From NCBI RefSeq assembly GCF_964340395.1, contig NC_135555.1, forward strand, positions 22,167,725-22,231,724: a stretch of DNA of 64,000 bases, written 5' to 3'. The position numbers and the translations under genes were made by a program. Of the stretch, positions 10,501-21,206 are shown in pieces; the first letter of the stretch is position 1, and each line of letters opens with the position of its first letter. Source of the stretch: Glandiceps talaboti (lineage: Eukaryota; Hemichordata; Enteropneusta; Spengelidae). The notes under the pieces were generated by a model. That model searched no databases and had not been told where the DNA came from. It saw nothing but the letters and a program-made list of their open reading frames with translations.

Positions 10501-12757
10501 TGCAGAGGGTGTCATTCAACTAACTGAGTGTAGAAAAGGGTGTCATTCCACTGTTTACCACCTGGAAATGCTGTCATTCCAGTTCCAAAGCATTAAATCG
10601 CTGTCATTCCACTTATTTTATAGAGTGGCGGCTGTCATTCCAGTGGTTCTACAGTGCAGAGGGTGTCATTCAACTAACTGAATGTAGAAAAGGGTGTCAT
10701 TCCACTGTTTACCACCTAGAAATGCTGTCATTCCAGTTCCAAAGCATTAAAAATGCTGTCATTCCACTTATTTTATAGAGTGGCGGCTGTCATTCCACTG
10801 GTTCTACAGTGCAGAGGGTGTCATTCAACTAACTGAGTGTAGAAAAGGGTGTCATTCCACTGTTTACCACCTAGAAATGCTGTCATTCCAGTTCCAAAGC
10901 ATTGGAAATGCTGTCATTCCACTTATTTTATAGAGTGGGGGCTGTCATTCCAGTGGTTCTACAGTGCAGAGTGTGTCATTCAACTAACTGATTGTAGAAA
11001 AGGGTGTCATTCCACTGTTTACCACCTAGAAATGCTGTCATTCCAGTTCTAAAGCATTGAAAATGCTGTTATTCCACTTATTTTATAGAGTGGCGGCTGT
11101 CATTCCACTGGTTCTACAGTGCAGAGGGTGTCATTCAACTAACTGAGTGTAGAAAAGGGTGTCATTCCACTGTTTACCACCTAGAAATGCTGTCATTCCA
11201 GTTCCAAAGCATTAAAAATGCTGTCATTCCACTTATTTTATAGAGTGGCGGCTGTCATTCCACTGGTTCTACAGTGCAGAGGGTGTCATTCAACTAACTG
11301 AGTGTAGAAAAGGGTGTCATTCCACTGTTTACCACCTAGAAATGCTGTCATTCCAGTTCTAAAGCATTGAAAATGCTGTCATTCCACTTATTTTATAGAG
11401 TGGCGGCTGTCATTCCAGTGGTTCTACAGTGCAGAGTGTGTCATTCAACTAACTGATTGTAGAAAAGGGTGTCATTCCACTGTTTACCACCTGGAAATGC
11501 TGTCATTCCAGTTCCAAAGCATTAAATCGCTGTCATTCCACTTATTTTATAGAGTGGCGGCTGTCATTCCAGTGGTTCTACAGTGCAGAGGGTGTCATTC
11601 AACTAACTGAATGTAGAAAAGGGTGTCATTCCACTGTTTACCACCTAGAAATGCTGTCATTCCAGTTCCAAAGCATTAAAAATGCTGTCATTCCACTTAT
11701 TTTATAGAGTGGCGGCTGTCATTCCACTGGTTCTACAGTGCAGAGGGTGTCATTCAACTAACTGAGTGTAGAAAAGGGTGTCATTCCACTGTTTACCACC
11801 TAGAAATGCTGTCATTCCAGTTCCAAAGCATTAAAAATGCTGTCATTCCACTTATTTTATAGAGTGGCGGCTGTCATTCCACTGGTTCTACAGTGCAGAG
11901 GGTGTCATTCAACTAACTGAATGTAGAAAAGGGTGTCATTCCACTGTTTACCACCTAGAAATGCTGTCATTCCAGTTCCAAAGCATTAAAAATGCTGTCA
12001 TTCCACTTATTTTATAGAGTGGCGGCTGTCATTCCACTGGTTCTACAGTGCAGAGGGTGTCATTCAACTAACTGAGTGTAGAAAAGGGTGTCATTCCACT
12101 GTTTACCACCTGGAAATGCTGTCATTCCAGTTCCAAAGCATTAAATCGCTGTCATTCCACTTATTTTATAGAGTGGCGGCTGTCATTCCAGTGGTTCTAC
12201 AGTGCAGAGGGTGTCATTCAACTAACTGAATGTAGAAAAGGGTGTCATTCCACTGTTTACCACCTAGAAATGCTGTCATTCCAGTTCCAAAGCATTAAAA
12301 ATGCTGTCATTCCACTTATTTTATAGAGTGGCGGCTGTCATTCCACTGGTTCTACAGTGCAGAGGGTGTCATTCAACTAACTGAGTGTAGAAAAGGGTGT
12401 CATTCCACTGTTTACCACCTGGAAATGCTGTCATTCCAGTTCCAAAGCATTAAATCGCTGTCATTCCACTTATTTTATAGAGTGGCGGCTGTCATTCCAG
12501 TGGTTCTACAGTGCAGAGGGTGTCATTCAACTAACTGAATGTAGAAAAGGGTGTCATTCCACTGTTTACCACCTAGAAATGCTGTCATTCCAGTTCCAAA
12601 GCATTAAAAATGCTGTCATTCCACTTATTTTATAGAGTGGCGGCTGTCATTCCACTGGTTCTACAGTGCAGAGGGTGTCATTCAACTAACTGAGTGTAGA
12701 AAAGGGTGTCATTCCACTGTTTACCACCTAGAAATGCTGTCATTCGTTTTCCGTCAT
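4558..12757. repeat. Satellite array: about 53 units of 154-155 bp, each five 31-bp monomers
   Basis: The unit has five monomers of exactly 31 bases, each starting G(C/G)TGTCATTC. They differ downstream: a GGTTCTACAGTGCAGAG type, an AACTAACTGA type, a CTGTTTACCACCTAGAAAT type, an AGTTCCAAAGCATTAAAAAT type and an ACTTATTTTATAGAGTGGCG type. Spacing is 155, with 154 where TTAAATCGCTG replaces TTAAAAATGCTG. Diagnostic variants (ACTGG/AGTGG, GAGGG/GAGTG, GAATG/GAGTG/GATTG, CTAGA/CTGGA) define unit types that recur in blocks. The left edge (4558-4592) is a decayed fifth monomer; the right edge (12742-12790) is a run of shortened TGTCATTCGTTTT monomers. Repeated 60-80-residue frames (for example at 5742, 7136, 8838 and 10849) are by-products: 155 is not a multiple of three and no start or domain is conserved. 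Confidence 0.97.
8838..12482. repeat. 2.0-kb super-repeat within the 155-bp satellite
   Basis: The block beginning at 8838 recurs at 10849 (offset 2011 bases, 13 units) with the same order of variant units, including the rare CTGTTATTCC variant at about 9056 and 11067. The match holds to about 10470 and 12480, where the first copy has one extra unit. The same rare variant at about 5957 begins a shorter, partly matching block. Confidence 0.75.
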
Positions 12758-14284
12758 TCAGGTTGTCATTCGTTTTAGGGTCACCCTTATGGCGGCAAAT
12801 TTGCACTTCCGTATGTGATCTGTGCACTGTGTGCATGTCTGTAGTACTGTACATGTAACAATATCAGTATTTATCAAATCTCGTATCGTCTTTACTTTAA
12901 TTTATTTGAACTGAACAATCTTCAGAGGAATAAGTGTGGCGTAGACATTCACTGGTAAAAAAGTCAAAAATGATTCACGCAATAGTCAACTTCCAAACAC
13001 TTACGGCACTCAGTGGTGAAATGACCCAATATATGTTATCAATTTCACATCGCACATCAGTCGTCTGCTATGAAATATTTCAGTAAACCAAACGAAAAAA
13101 AAATCCTACCGAACACTAATTGTACGTAATTACGTGATGTTGAGAACTAGCTGCATTTATTTGCAGATTAATTACGTGACACCATCTGACTTGCACATGT
13201 AAAACGGGACGGGTTCCCCCAGTCACCCCATTACTTTTCCGAGTACATTCACATTCAGTCTCAGTAAAAAACTTCAAGATGGAAATATCGTAAAATTAAA
13301 ACCCGAGGACAAGTACCTAAAACGTAGACATCAATAGCAACTTTTACACAAACCATATATTCACAGATACATGTACCTCCAATGCTCACAGCGTTTGAAC
13401 TTATATGGCTGTGATGCTCATATGTCGGCCAAAATGTACCGTTAAAACTTATAATCGGGAGTTAATACAAAGGAAATCCACAAAATCTGAAGAGAATATT
13501 TACGCAAATTACTGTGCTATCTCGGCAACAACTTCTTTGATAGCAGTTTCCGTAAATACGGTGGCGAAGACATCGTGTGCTAAACATAAGGTATCTTTTC
13601 AGATCGTAACGAAAACGTATCTCACACGTGTTAAATTTTGGGCAATATGTGGTGGTTGAATAGCAAATTAACGAGTCTTGTTCTCCTAATAATATTTCGC
13701 GTAAGTTTGGCTCTGCAATTCGACAGGAAAACCTAAAAGTAGCAACATTTTGAAACGGCGTTTTCACTGTGACCTCGGCCATTTGCGTTACCGTTGGAGA
13801 AATTGTAGCGATTGCTTCCAGTCAAACATCGGAACGGAAAAAGGTACAAAAACAGAGGAAAGAACCCCAAAATCACAGTACACGCTACAGTTATTGCAGT
13901 TAGTATAAGACATAGTTTGAGTGAACCACATAAACGTTACATGGGAGGATGATTCATTGAAGGGATGATGTGGTGTGGTACATCAATAATAATAACAATA
14001 TTTATGATTCGTTGCCGACTTCAATGTTTTTTTTAATACATTGGTGGTTCTGAATAAAGATTAGCAAGCTTACCAAAGTGTGATAGTAAAGATGAGTATA
14101 TAAATACAAACGTGTTTATGCCAACTTATAACCAGTACATGAAATGGTTTCTTCCGGACAAAGTTTTATGACTTCACCCATGGTGCTACACACCACTATC
14201 CTAATAAACAAGAAAGGCCTAAGTACGCGGCGACATCAGTTTACAATACATGTATGAACATGTGGCTCGGTAATTGTCGATCGA
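12758..14284. other. Low-copy DNA after the satellite
   Basis: No repeat or certain gene is visible. It holds one weak coding candidate on the minus strand (13462-13782) and otherwise ordinary AT-rich sequence. Confidence 0.5.
13462..13782 (-). CDS. Hypothetical 106-codon frame, possible first exon
   Basis: I do not recognise this product. The start context CAAATGG is favourable and the opening residues, MAEVTVKTPFQNVATF, are protein-like rather than low complexity. A GTGTGAGATA sequence about 160 bases downstream could be a 5' splice site, which would make only the first half exonic. No domain, signal peptide or membrane segment is visible, the frame could be open by chance, and no neighbour supports it. 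Confidence 0.2.
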   Translation of the reverse strand: MAEVTVKTPFQNVATFRFSCRIAEPNLREILLGEQDSLICYSTTTYCPKFNTCEIRFRYDLKRYLMFSTRCLRHRIYGNCYQRSCCRDSTVICVNILFRFCGFPLY

Positions 14285-14287
14285 ACT

Positions 14288-14372
14288 CTCAATATTGCGC
14301 ACTAATTAGCTGGCAACATGGTAATTTGCTGACCTGGGAAATTAGTGCGATGACTGCAATACACCGATTGAG
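14288..14372. repeat. Interrupted inverted repeat (hairpin-forming)
   Basis: CGCACTAATT (14298-14307) is the exact inverse of AATTAGTGCG (14340-14349). Outside it, CTCAAT (14288-14293) pairs with ATTGAG (14367-14372). It resembles a decayed MITE. Confidence 0.45.
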
Positions 14373-14393
14373 GGCGCTTACACCGGCGTAAAG

Positions 14394-14579
14394 CGTTCAC
14401 ACCTACAACTGAGTACAAGCTAATCCTTTCCTCCGGAGGATCTCCGGAGCTGAATCAACCAAAACCTCCGCAGTAAAATAATCCACAGATTCTCCGGAGT
14501 CGACCATTCACACACGCAAATTACCTCCGGAGTTAATTTAAGTCACTGATTCTCCGGAGGATAGGTCCTAGTGTGAACG
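14394..14579. mobile_element. MITE-like foldback element rich in CTCCGGAG palindromes
   Basis: The interval is bounded by CGTTCACAC (14394-14402) and its inverse GTGTGAACG (14571-14579). Inside are five exact CTCCGGAG octamers (14431, 14442, 14492, 14525 and 14552) and one variant (CTCCGCAG). The two halves are imperfectly complementary, so the whole can fold back. I see no clear target-site duplication and no coding capacity. Confidence 0.55.
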
Positions 14580-15765
14580 GAGTAATAGTATTATCTGTAA
14601 CTGTACATATTGTGGTGTACCAGTTTAGTCTTCCGACAACAATGGTTCCTTGGTGTTTTGTCGGCAGCACCCGCAGTGAAACGATCACCCTACACACATT
14701 TCCGAGTGATATAACTGAGTAGGTAATAATGGGTGAAGGCAGTTGAAATCACGTAAAAACTGGACAGTGACGCCAAACAGTGAAAGCCGGTAAATGTTAC
14801 CGGGGCCGGGGTTCTCCACGCCACCGGTGTAGCCATGGTCAAAGCGAAAAAAGGAAGACAAATAAAATAATTTGAAATCATGTTTTCAAGAAAGCAAGTT
14901 AGCTTCATAAAATATTTTCACTACGATAGCATTTGTTTTTAAACAATGCGTAGTCCGAGTATGTTTTGATTTCCATGTTGCTGGGAGTCGATCGTTTTCA
15001 TTGTGATACATCACATGTACATCGTCGGAATCATATCATTATCAAAGAAAAAAGACGCAACGCTCATTATAATGTTGCTATTTTTGTTTCCATTGTTTTG
15101 TCTACATGAACAATTACTGTGTCATACCAATCACATGTCCAAAGTGGATGGACATAGCAAAGTACAGTCAGCACTAAGCTTCACGCTCCCAGGTCAAATA
15201 ACTTCCACAACGTAAGACATGTCTATCCATAAAAAAAACTCAAACAAAAATAGTCGGAAACAATACGCAATACACCACAGTACGGCCGGCTTCAGTGAAC
15301 ATGGGCCGTGCTTTGAAAGAAGATGAAACCACTTCATGTCACTGTGTGGATGGTAATGAACGCAGTAAAAAATGAAATAAAGTACGTGTACACATAGCTT
15401 TCAAGAGGGATGGTTATCAAACAAAACGTTCTGCTCTAACGAATTTGTGGGTCTACTTTGGCGAAGATTTTGAATGGTCATAGATCGAATGTACTGTTAC
15501 GACACATGCTACATTTGAACAACTTGAGAGAATATTATGGGGCACTCTTGAAGCCATTCTCATTCGATCTCTGTATGTTTGATGGGTATGGAAATATTAG
15601 ATAATTCGTTTCGATTACATTGTCTGCATGAGCTGTTTTCCACCCATTGAATAACAGCTGATAACAGCTGTCACTTTATGTAAACAACACGGCTTCACTA
15701 GGACATACTCATTCACTACCAGAGGAACTATCGTTACTGCTAGCGGTCGGTTCGAATGAATTTGG

Positions 15766-15948
15766 CTAAATCACACCATCAGATGTTAATGCTGGAGTGT
15801 ATTGCTCTAAGCTTGAGGAATCTGACCAATATTTAACGTCGGGTTCTGGCGAAAACGGGTTTTGAAGTTGACCTTCTGGTTCGACCATAATGGCTTTACA
15901 TGCAAAGATACACTGACGAATGCGTTTGTGTTCCTGCATTGACGTCAT
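15766..15948 (-). CDS. Hypothetical 60-codon frame, possible exon
   Basis: I do not recognise this frame. It reads protein-like (NPFSPEPDVKYWSDSSS) and, past its TAG, stays open in the same frame for a Ser-rich acidic stretch (TASSNDSSSGSE) ending at about 15708. That suggests either one inactivating stop or an intron boundary. The first ATG overlaps a TGACGTCA site, so a true start there would leave no room for the core promoter proposed next door. Evidence is weak. Confidence 0.2.
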   Translation of the reverse strand: MTSMQEHKRIRQCIFACKAIMVEPEGQLQNPFSPEPDVKYWSDSSSLEQYTPALTSDGVI

Positions 15949-16041
15949 AAAGTTCCAAATCCTGTCCTATCCATATGCAAATGAGAGGTACTTATCTGAA
16001 GGTGCTCTGTGGCTGAGCCGAGAGTGCCTCATTTTTCGCGC
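15940..16041. promoter_or_regulatory. Promoter-like motif cluster: CRE, octamer, E2F-type site
   Basis: An exact palindromic TGACGTCA (15940-15947), an exact ATGCAAAT octamer (15975-15982) and TTTCGCGC (16034-16041) fall within 102 bases. These match the CREB/ATF, POU/Oct and E2F consensus sites. No confirmed gene starts here, and each motif alone can occur by chance. Confidence 0.25.
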
Positions 16042-18087
16042 AATTTCTTGTGTTAGAATTATATTGTACTATTACAAACCCGATTTCCTTTATTTTTATG
16101 GCAAAATAAACATAATTATGAAAAAAAGTATGTACCTTTGCATGTACACTTTACCCATTAAAGGCCATTCCAAAGATTAGATCGGTTGAAGTAACCATTT
16201 TCACTGGATAGCAACATTGCAATTCAAATTGTAAAACATTTAACTGTCTCTGCAAAACATAGTTTCAACTAGAAATTGTATTTACCAGTTCTCATGCTTT
16301 TTAGCCTTCAAGTTGTTTATGTCGAGTCTATATATTCGCACGCTTCCGTAATTTATACAAGTTGATTTTGACTGTGACATCGCACCGCGACAGTGACGAA
16401 CACGTTGACAACGCCTTTGACATGCATGTTTCAACTATCATCTCCAAACATCTACAAATCCGTTTGGAATTACTAAACTATTGCTGAATAATTATTTCAG
16501 GCGACCGAACTTTTGATTTTCACGTTAATAGAAGGATTGAATCAACATCAGTCGAACGAGCAGCTTGTTACTAGTGCCGAAATAAACATTCGTAATACCA
16601 CGCTATCTACGACCATTTAGTCCAAGTTTAGAGGTCACTTCACGTCACGTCAAACATGTGACATCTCATCGGTAATTTCCGGATTTACATTCGTATTAGT
16701 TTCACGTTATACTCCAACATGGCCTAACTTAGAACCTTCGTGTAGGTGGATTTTGGCAACGTCCTCCCCACATAGTCTATTCAAATCAATTATCATGAAG
16801 GTACGTCCTTTAAAAGTTGCGACTACGATTGAACGATCGGCTCTGCACATACCTACTGTGCCTTCGTTAACTTTCGTTGACAGACAAGATCACATGACGT
16901 TACCTACGTATACGTAGTGGACTGCCGTATTTATATTTGTGTACTATGAATCGCATCGTGTCTAAACAGCTACCCGTCTAGTCTAGAATTTGGCATTAGG
17001 CAATCCTAAAACGTAAAGCTATATAGGACGTTTTAAAAACCAAGAGTTGTCGTACAAGTAAATGAGGTATAATGTCTAATGTGTAATCAGTAATGACTTG
17101 CTTGGATTGTACGCTTACTAGTTTCGATCCTAGTCGCACGAAATTGGTTGACACGCGCGTTCGTCACGTACCATCATTTATAGTTGTGATGACCGAACAA
17201 ACAGAAAAAACAGTCTCTTGAATTCAGGAACTTCTGTTTAGGTGTGGGTGAATAATAAAATCATGTTTTCGCAGCATTCATATTGTTGTTTTTGTCATTC
17301 ATTAATTGTACATCACTCCCTGGCAGGCGGCTGGGTTACTTGGCCATACGATTATTTTAGAACAACATGCATCTCACTCCGTGTATGTCGGCAAAGTTTC
17401 TGACTGTCATTTTCAAGAGTAGCAAAATAGCATTGCCTCTTTTGATTCCATCTTAGTATGAATTAAATATCCCTGTAGGCTGTAGTGATTTTGACGCACG
17501 CGAAAAACGACAATCTTACCCCCCCCCCCTTCAAGGAATTACGTTTGTATAATAAAATAAAATGTATAACAACCATGTATAATAAAATAAGTAGTTGACT
17601 CGCTCATACACACATGCAATCTGATTAAAATCCGATGTGGTGAAAGCGGCTAGATGTCCTTATTTACCTCTATTCATCGTGTTGTGACGTTTGTTTTGTT
17701 CGGAGTGATCGCCGTGGGAAGGCTGTATATACTACCTCAACTAGATAATATATTCAAATCTGCATAGGTAGATACTTTTTTACATGCTGTCAACATTTCA
17801 GTACTTGTACACCAATTTTGGTTAATAAAATGTGTACTGTGTAACAATATATTACATGTAGAAGTTGTTTTCATTTTCCCTGTATGGTATTCCTGTGTAG
17901 TCTGGTAGTGATTATTCTAGAAATGGTTATAGTTGGGTATGCATATAAACAAAATGTGACGTCATGAAAATTTGTTGTTGGTCTTAAGTTTCCATCATTA
18001 ATTGGAATAATCCACTGTAGTTTTATTATTAAAATACAGCGATGAAAGAGGAAATAGAAGCGATGGTAACAATATCCCTGGCAACAG

Positions 18088-18468
18088 CACAGGGTACAGG
18101 ACCAATGATCAATTTTGTACTCGCGATTTTCCGGATTTCTAATATTATTTTCTGTATATTTCAAATAAAGTTTTAAATACTGTTTCCTCTTACTATTTTT
18201 TTTCTATTTCCTACCTGATATCAATGTCTTATCTGAGTTTATCAGCTTTGCATTAATTAGTAGCTTGCTGGAACAAACTCACTATTTGCCCAAATTAACG
18301 CATTATGCCGTGAGTGTAAACATCTACTGATCAGACTAAATGGTAATACACGGAAAAAAACAGTAAGAGGAAACAGTATTTAAAACTTTATTTGAAATAT
18401 ACAGAAAATAATATTAGAAATCCGGAAAATCGCGAGTACAAAATTGATCATTGGTCCTGTACCCTGTG
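18088..18468. repeat. 107-bp perfect inverted repeat with 167-base spacer
   Basis: 18088-18194 is the exact reverse complement of 18362-18468, with no mismatch in 107 positions. The same short frame (MKYTENNIRNPENREYKI) therefore appears on both strands and is not evidence of a gene. The spacer is AT-rich, non-coding and bears no repeat. It is a recent inverted duplication or a foldback element. Confidence 0.9.
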
Positions 18469-18629
18469 GCAACAGCTATTGCATTCGCCGTTGGGGCGCA
18501 CCACCAAACGAGAGAGCCATGATCTTCAACTACCCGGTCCTGCTTGCAGACGGTGCACGCGTTTCGCTACTTGCAGACGGTGCACGCGTTTCGCTCAGCA
18601 CCAAGCAGGACTATACAATCACAGCATAA
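18444..18629 (+). CDS. Hypothetical 61-codon frame with an in-frame 27-bp duplication
   Basis: I do not recognise the product. The frame leaves the inverted-repeat arm and encodes GNSYCIRRWGAPPNERAM, followed by a duplicated nine-codon LLADGARVS unit. The underlying bases (18543-18568 and 18570-18595) are identical at a spacing of 27, so the duplication is recent and keeps frame. The stretch is richer in CG than its surroundings. It could be an exon or a fragment captured beside the inverted repeat. Confidence 0.2.
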   Translation: MIIGPVPCGNSYCIRRWGAPPNERAMIFNYPVLLADGARVSLLADGARVSLSTKQDYTITA

Positions 18630-18639
18630 CCATACCATA

Positions 18640-20007
18640 CACGAGTTGTGTGAGCCAGCTAGACCAAGTTAAAGTTTGCTACTTTTAGTGTACAAATTAA
18701 CAATATCAAGGAAGAATTAGTTAACAGAAAACAGAATTTGAAGTGTACTGAATGGAACTCATAATATATATATATTGATATTTCAAACAAGCAAGGGGGA
18801 TTATGTGCCAACTCAAATATACATTATTGTATATATTTCCATTGTTATGATATTTATTAAGAACTGTATATACCAGCACTTGTATTAACACCCGACTGTT
18901 ATTTGTATCTCGTTATTCGAAGGAGCAAATATAGAATATTGACGATCGCTATGTACATACCTCGAGAAGTATCCCTCTTTTGGTCAAGTTGAATTGATCC
19001 GTAGCAGGTTACATGTAAAGTTACAAATAACACTGTCTACGTCTGCAACGATCGTACAAATTATTTTTAAAATGGGAATGCATGTTTATTGTTCAAATAA
19101 CCGCCGTCAGAGGTGTCACTGTATACCATATAGAAGTAGTGATTGCCATGGAAGTAGTGATTTTCCATACTTCCATGAATATACTAAGTTATTAACATAT
19201 AAATAATGATATTTTTTTGTTACAAATGTACAAATCTAGACATCAACGATTTATATCGACAATATATTATACTACATTATCGTATAGTTTACATACCGTT
19301 TGGAAGTAACATAAAACATACAATATACTTTATACTTTGATTTTAAATGGGAGGAGGGCCATTCAAGTTATCTTTGAAATGATACTAACAACACCTTCTT
19401 GTACATTTTTACATCTGGATCGTAAAACTGTGATATATAGAGATGGAAAATCGCAAACTTCCTATAGATACACGTTAGTTATATCACATTGTCGGTGAAG
19501 TCACCCTATTTCATTATTTCTTGGGTTCTGACATTCCAGTTTATAACTAAGGTATGTAATTCAAACGGGGGGCGACTCATTCCGACTTTTGCGTTCAGAG
19601 CGTTTTCACTAATCTTGCTGCAAGATGTAGCACCGTTTTCCGACTATTGGCGTTTCGCATGAACCATTTGATTAGAATATGCTGTGAACCCAAGGGTATG
19701 TTATGTAATACCGTTGTTGTCATACACCACTTGTTAATTCCCACAAAGTGAACAATTGGGTATATTTTTGACTGTAGACGCTGATTGGCTGTCACTCAAA
19801 ATAACATGTGTAATACATGGTCGTTAATACTGGCCTCACATATGGACAATAGTTTCCCGCCTAAACGTTAAATCACAGGTGGTGAATTAGGGATTCATTT
19901 TTTCTCGTTATTTTGATTGGTTCTCAGTGCCAATTCAAATACTAATAAATCAAAAAGGCTCCAACTTGAGACTAGGTCAAAATGGTTGCTCGGCGCGTTT
20001 ACCTTCT
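18640..20007. other. AT-rich DNA without recognisable genes
   Basis: I see no conserved frame, RNA gene or repeat, only a TATATATATA tract near 18765. The right edge meets the duplicated block that starts at about 20008. Confidence 0.5.
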
Positions 20008-20529
20008 GACGCCGAGTTACCGCTCTGATGTCTGCCTGTGAGTTGCTGAAGTTGGATGGAAGATGCGACTTGAGAAGACGGAGGATGTATGCCCAAAGTT
20101 GTGCCTACTTGGTTGGTTGGGAAATGGAAGTATTGGGTTATACTTCCATGTGGTTGGGATGACTGACATGCTATTTGGTTCTCTTGTACGGGTTGGGTTA
20201 GGTTGGTGGTGGTGGTGGGGGGGGGAGGCAATGGAAAACAGTTTGGCGAGTCCCATTGTCAAGCAGTAGCAAAAAAGTATCGCATCACTCGATGCTATAC
20301 TTTAGAGCTGACAAAATTGGAAAACGTGAACAAACTTAATGGAAGCGTTCTATTTTGCCAATGCCAGTTCAAAAAGAACTAATTGCCGGAATTAAGTTAT
20401 TAATTAGTATTACACACTGGAACATTAGAAGTTAGAAACATTTGCTTATCAAGACTGCAGCGTGTAGCAAAATTAGAATACATTACAATATCAGTGAATG
20501 CTATATATTAATTACTAAACTGTTTTGTT

Positions 20530-20884
20530 TCATTCACTTTCATAGATGGATACGAAGACCCAAGATGGATACGAAGACCCAAGATGGAGGCGAAGATCCA
20601 AGATCGATACGAAGACCCAAGATGGATACGAAGACCCAAGATGGAGGCGAAGACCCAAGATGGAGGCGAAGACCCAAGATGGATACGAAGACCCAAGATG
20701 GATACAAATACCCCAGATGGATACGAAGACCCAAGATGGATAACAAGACCCTAGACCCAAGATGGATACGAAGACCCAAGATGGATACAAATGCCCAAGA
20801 TGGATACGAAGACCCAAGATGGATATATAACAAGACCCAAGATGGATGGATGTGATTACCAATCTCAAGGCAGAAGTAAGTCAA
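20530..20884 (+). other. Exon-like cassette containing the 19-bp minisatellite (copy 1)
   Basis: The minisatellite lies between a 3'-splice-like sequence (TTACTAAACTG as possible branch site, TTTTGTTTCATTCACTTTCATAG before the first repeat) and a strong 5'-splice-like GTAAGTC after CTCAAGGCAGA at about 20875. The intron side matches the 201-bp cassette array at 49.7-52.8 kb, which points to a common origin. Whether it is transcribed cannot be read from sequence. Confidence 0.5.
20546..20849. repeat. 19-bp minisatellite, about 16 units
   Basis: The unit is GATGGATACGAAGACCCAA, alternating with a GATGGAGGCGAAGACCCAA form. Because 19 is not a multiple of three and the unit has no stop codon, long frames appear in nearly all six readings (for example RRPKMDTKTQDGYEDP). 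I treat these as by-products unless a transcript shows otherwise. Confidence 0.95.
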
Positions 20885-21206
20885 TGATTGTCTTATATAT
20901 GTTTATATATATTTATTGGTGTCGTAGATCACTCTCACTGTGCCATATAGGACGAAATCTACAGTTTCTACCAAAAAGTAAATCAAAGTTGGTAACTAGG
21001 TAATGGGAGTCACAAAAATAGCATAATGAAAATGTAAAATCAATATTAGACACAAAACAAATACATTAATTAAATACAAAATGTCACATTAATGGATATA
21101 GTCTACATGTTTTAGAGAATAATGAAATGAACATGGCAAAATGTTCCAAAAATTAATTTATTGCAAGTCTGATTATGGACGTATTTACCTTAGGTATAAT
21201 CCGATT

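Larger units (their letters stand above)
14580..18087. other. Low-copy DNA with weak exon and promoter candidates
   Basis: No firm gene. An ATG-led frame at 14690-14908 (minus) has an internal CATGGCTACACCGG start but no other support. A promoter-like cluster and a short frame near 15.8-16.0 kb are listed separately. A C10 run occurs at about 17520. AATAAA-type signals are scattered, as expected in AT-rich DNA. Confidence 0.4.
20008..21206. repeat. Flank block F (copy 1), duplicated at 38496-40213
   Basis: This is the left border of the large 88-92 bp satellite. 20008-20390 matches 38496-38873, and 20398-21206 matches 39197-40213, with only scattered substitutions outside the minisatellite. 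Copy 2 carries about 320 extra bases between the two parts (38874-39196), including another exon-like segment. A Pro/Gln-rich minus-strand frame (19977-20231) is present in both copies, but most of the differences I compared change residues, so I do not call it coding. Confidence 0.85.

Noticed and set aside
5742-11052. Repeated 67-79-residue frames beginning MSFHCLPPRN in the 155-bp satellite
   Set aside because: They are identical by repeat homogenisation, cover barely more than one unit, start at no particular signal and are closed by frame drift (155 is not divisible by three). No domain is present.
4558-12757. CRISPR-like array (regular 31-bp repeats)
   Set aside because: There are no repeat-spacer alternations: the variable parts recur in fixed order every 155 bases. 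The context is animal DNA and no cas genes are present.
15742-15760. tRNA B-box-like GGTTCGAAT
   Set aside because: No A box or cloverleaf could be drawn around it on either strand.
19977-20231. Pro/Gln-rich protein frame on the minus strand, also at 38338-38715
   Set aside because: Differences between the two copies that I could follow by eye are mostly residue-changing (about five against two silent), and the C-terminal part differs completely because it runs into different flanks. This does not look like a constrained protein.
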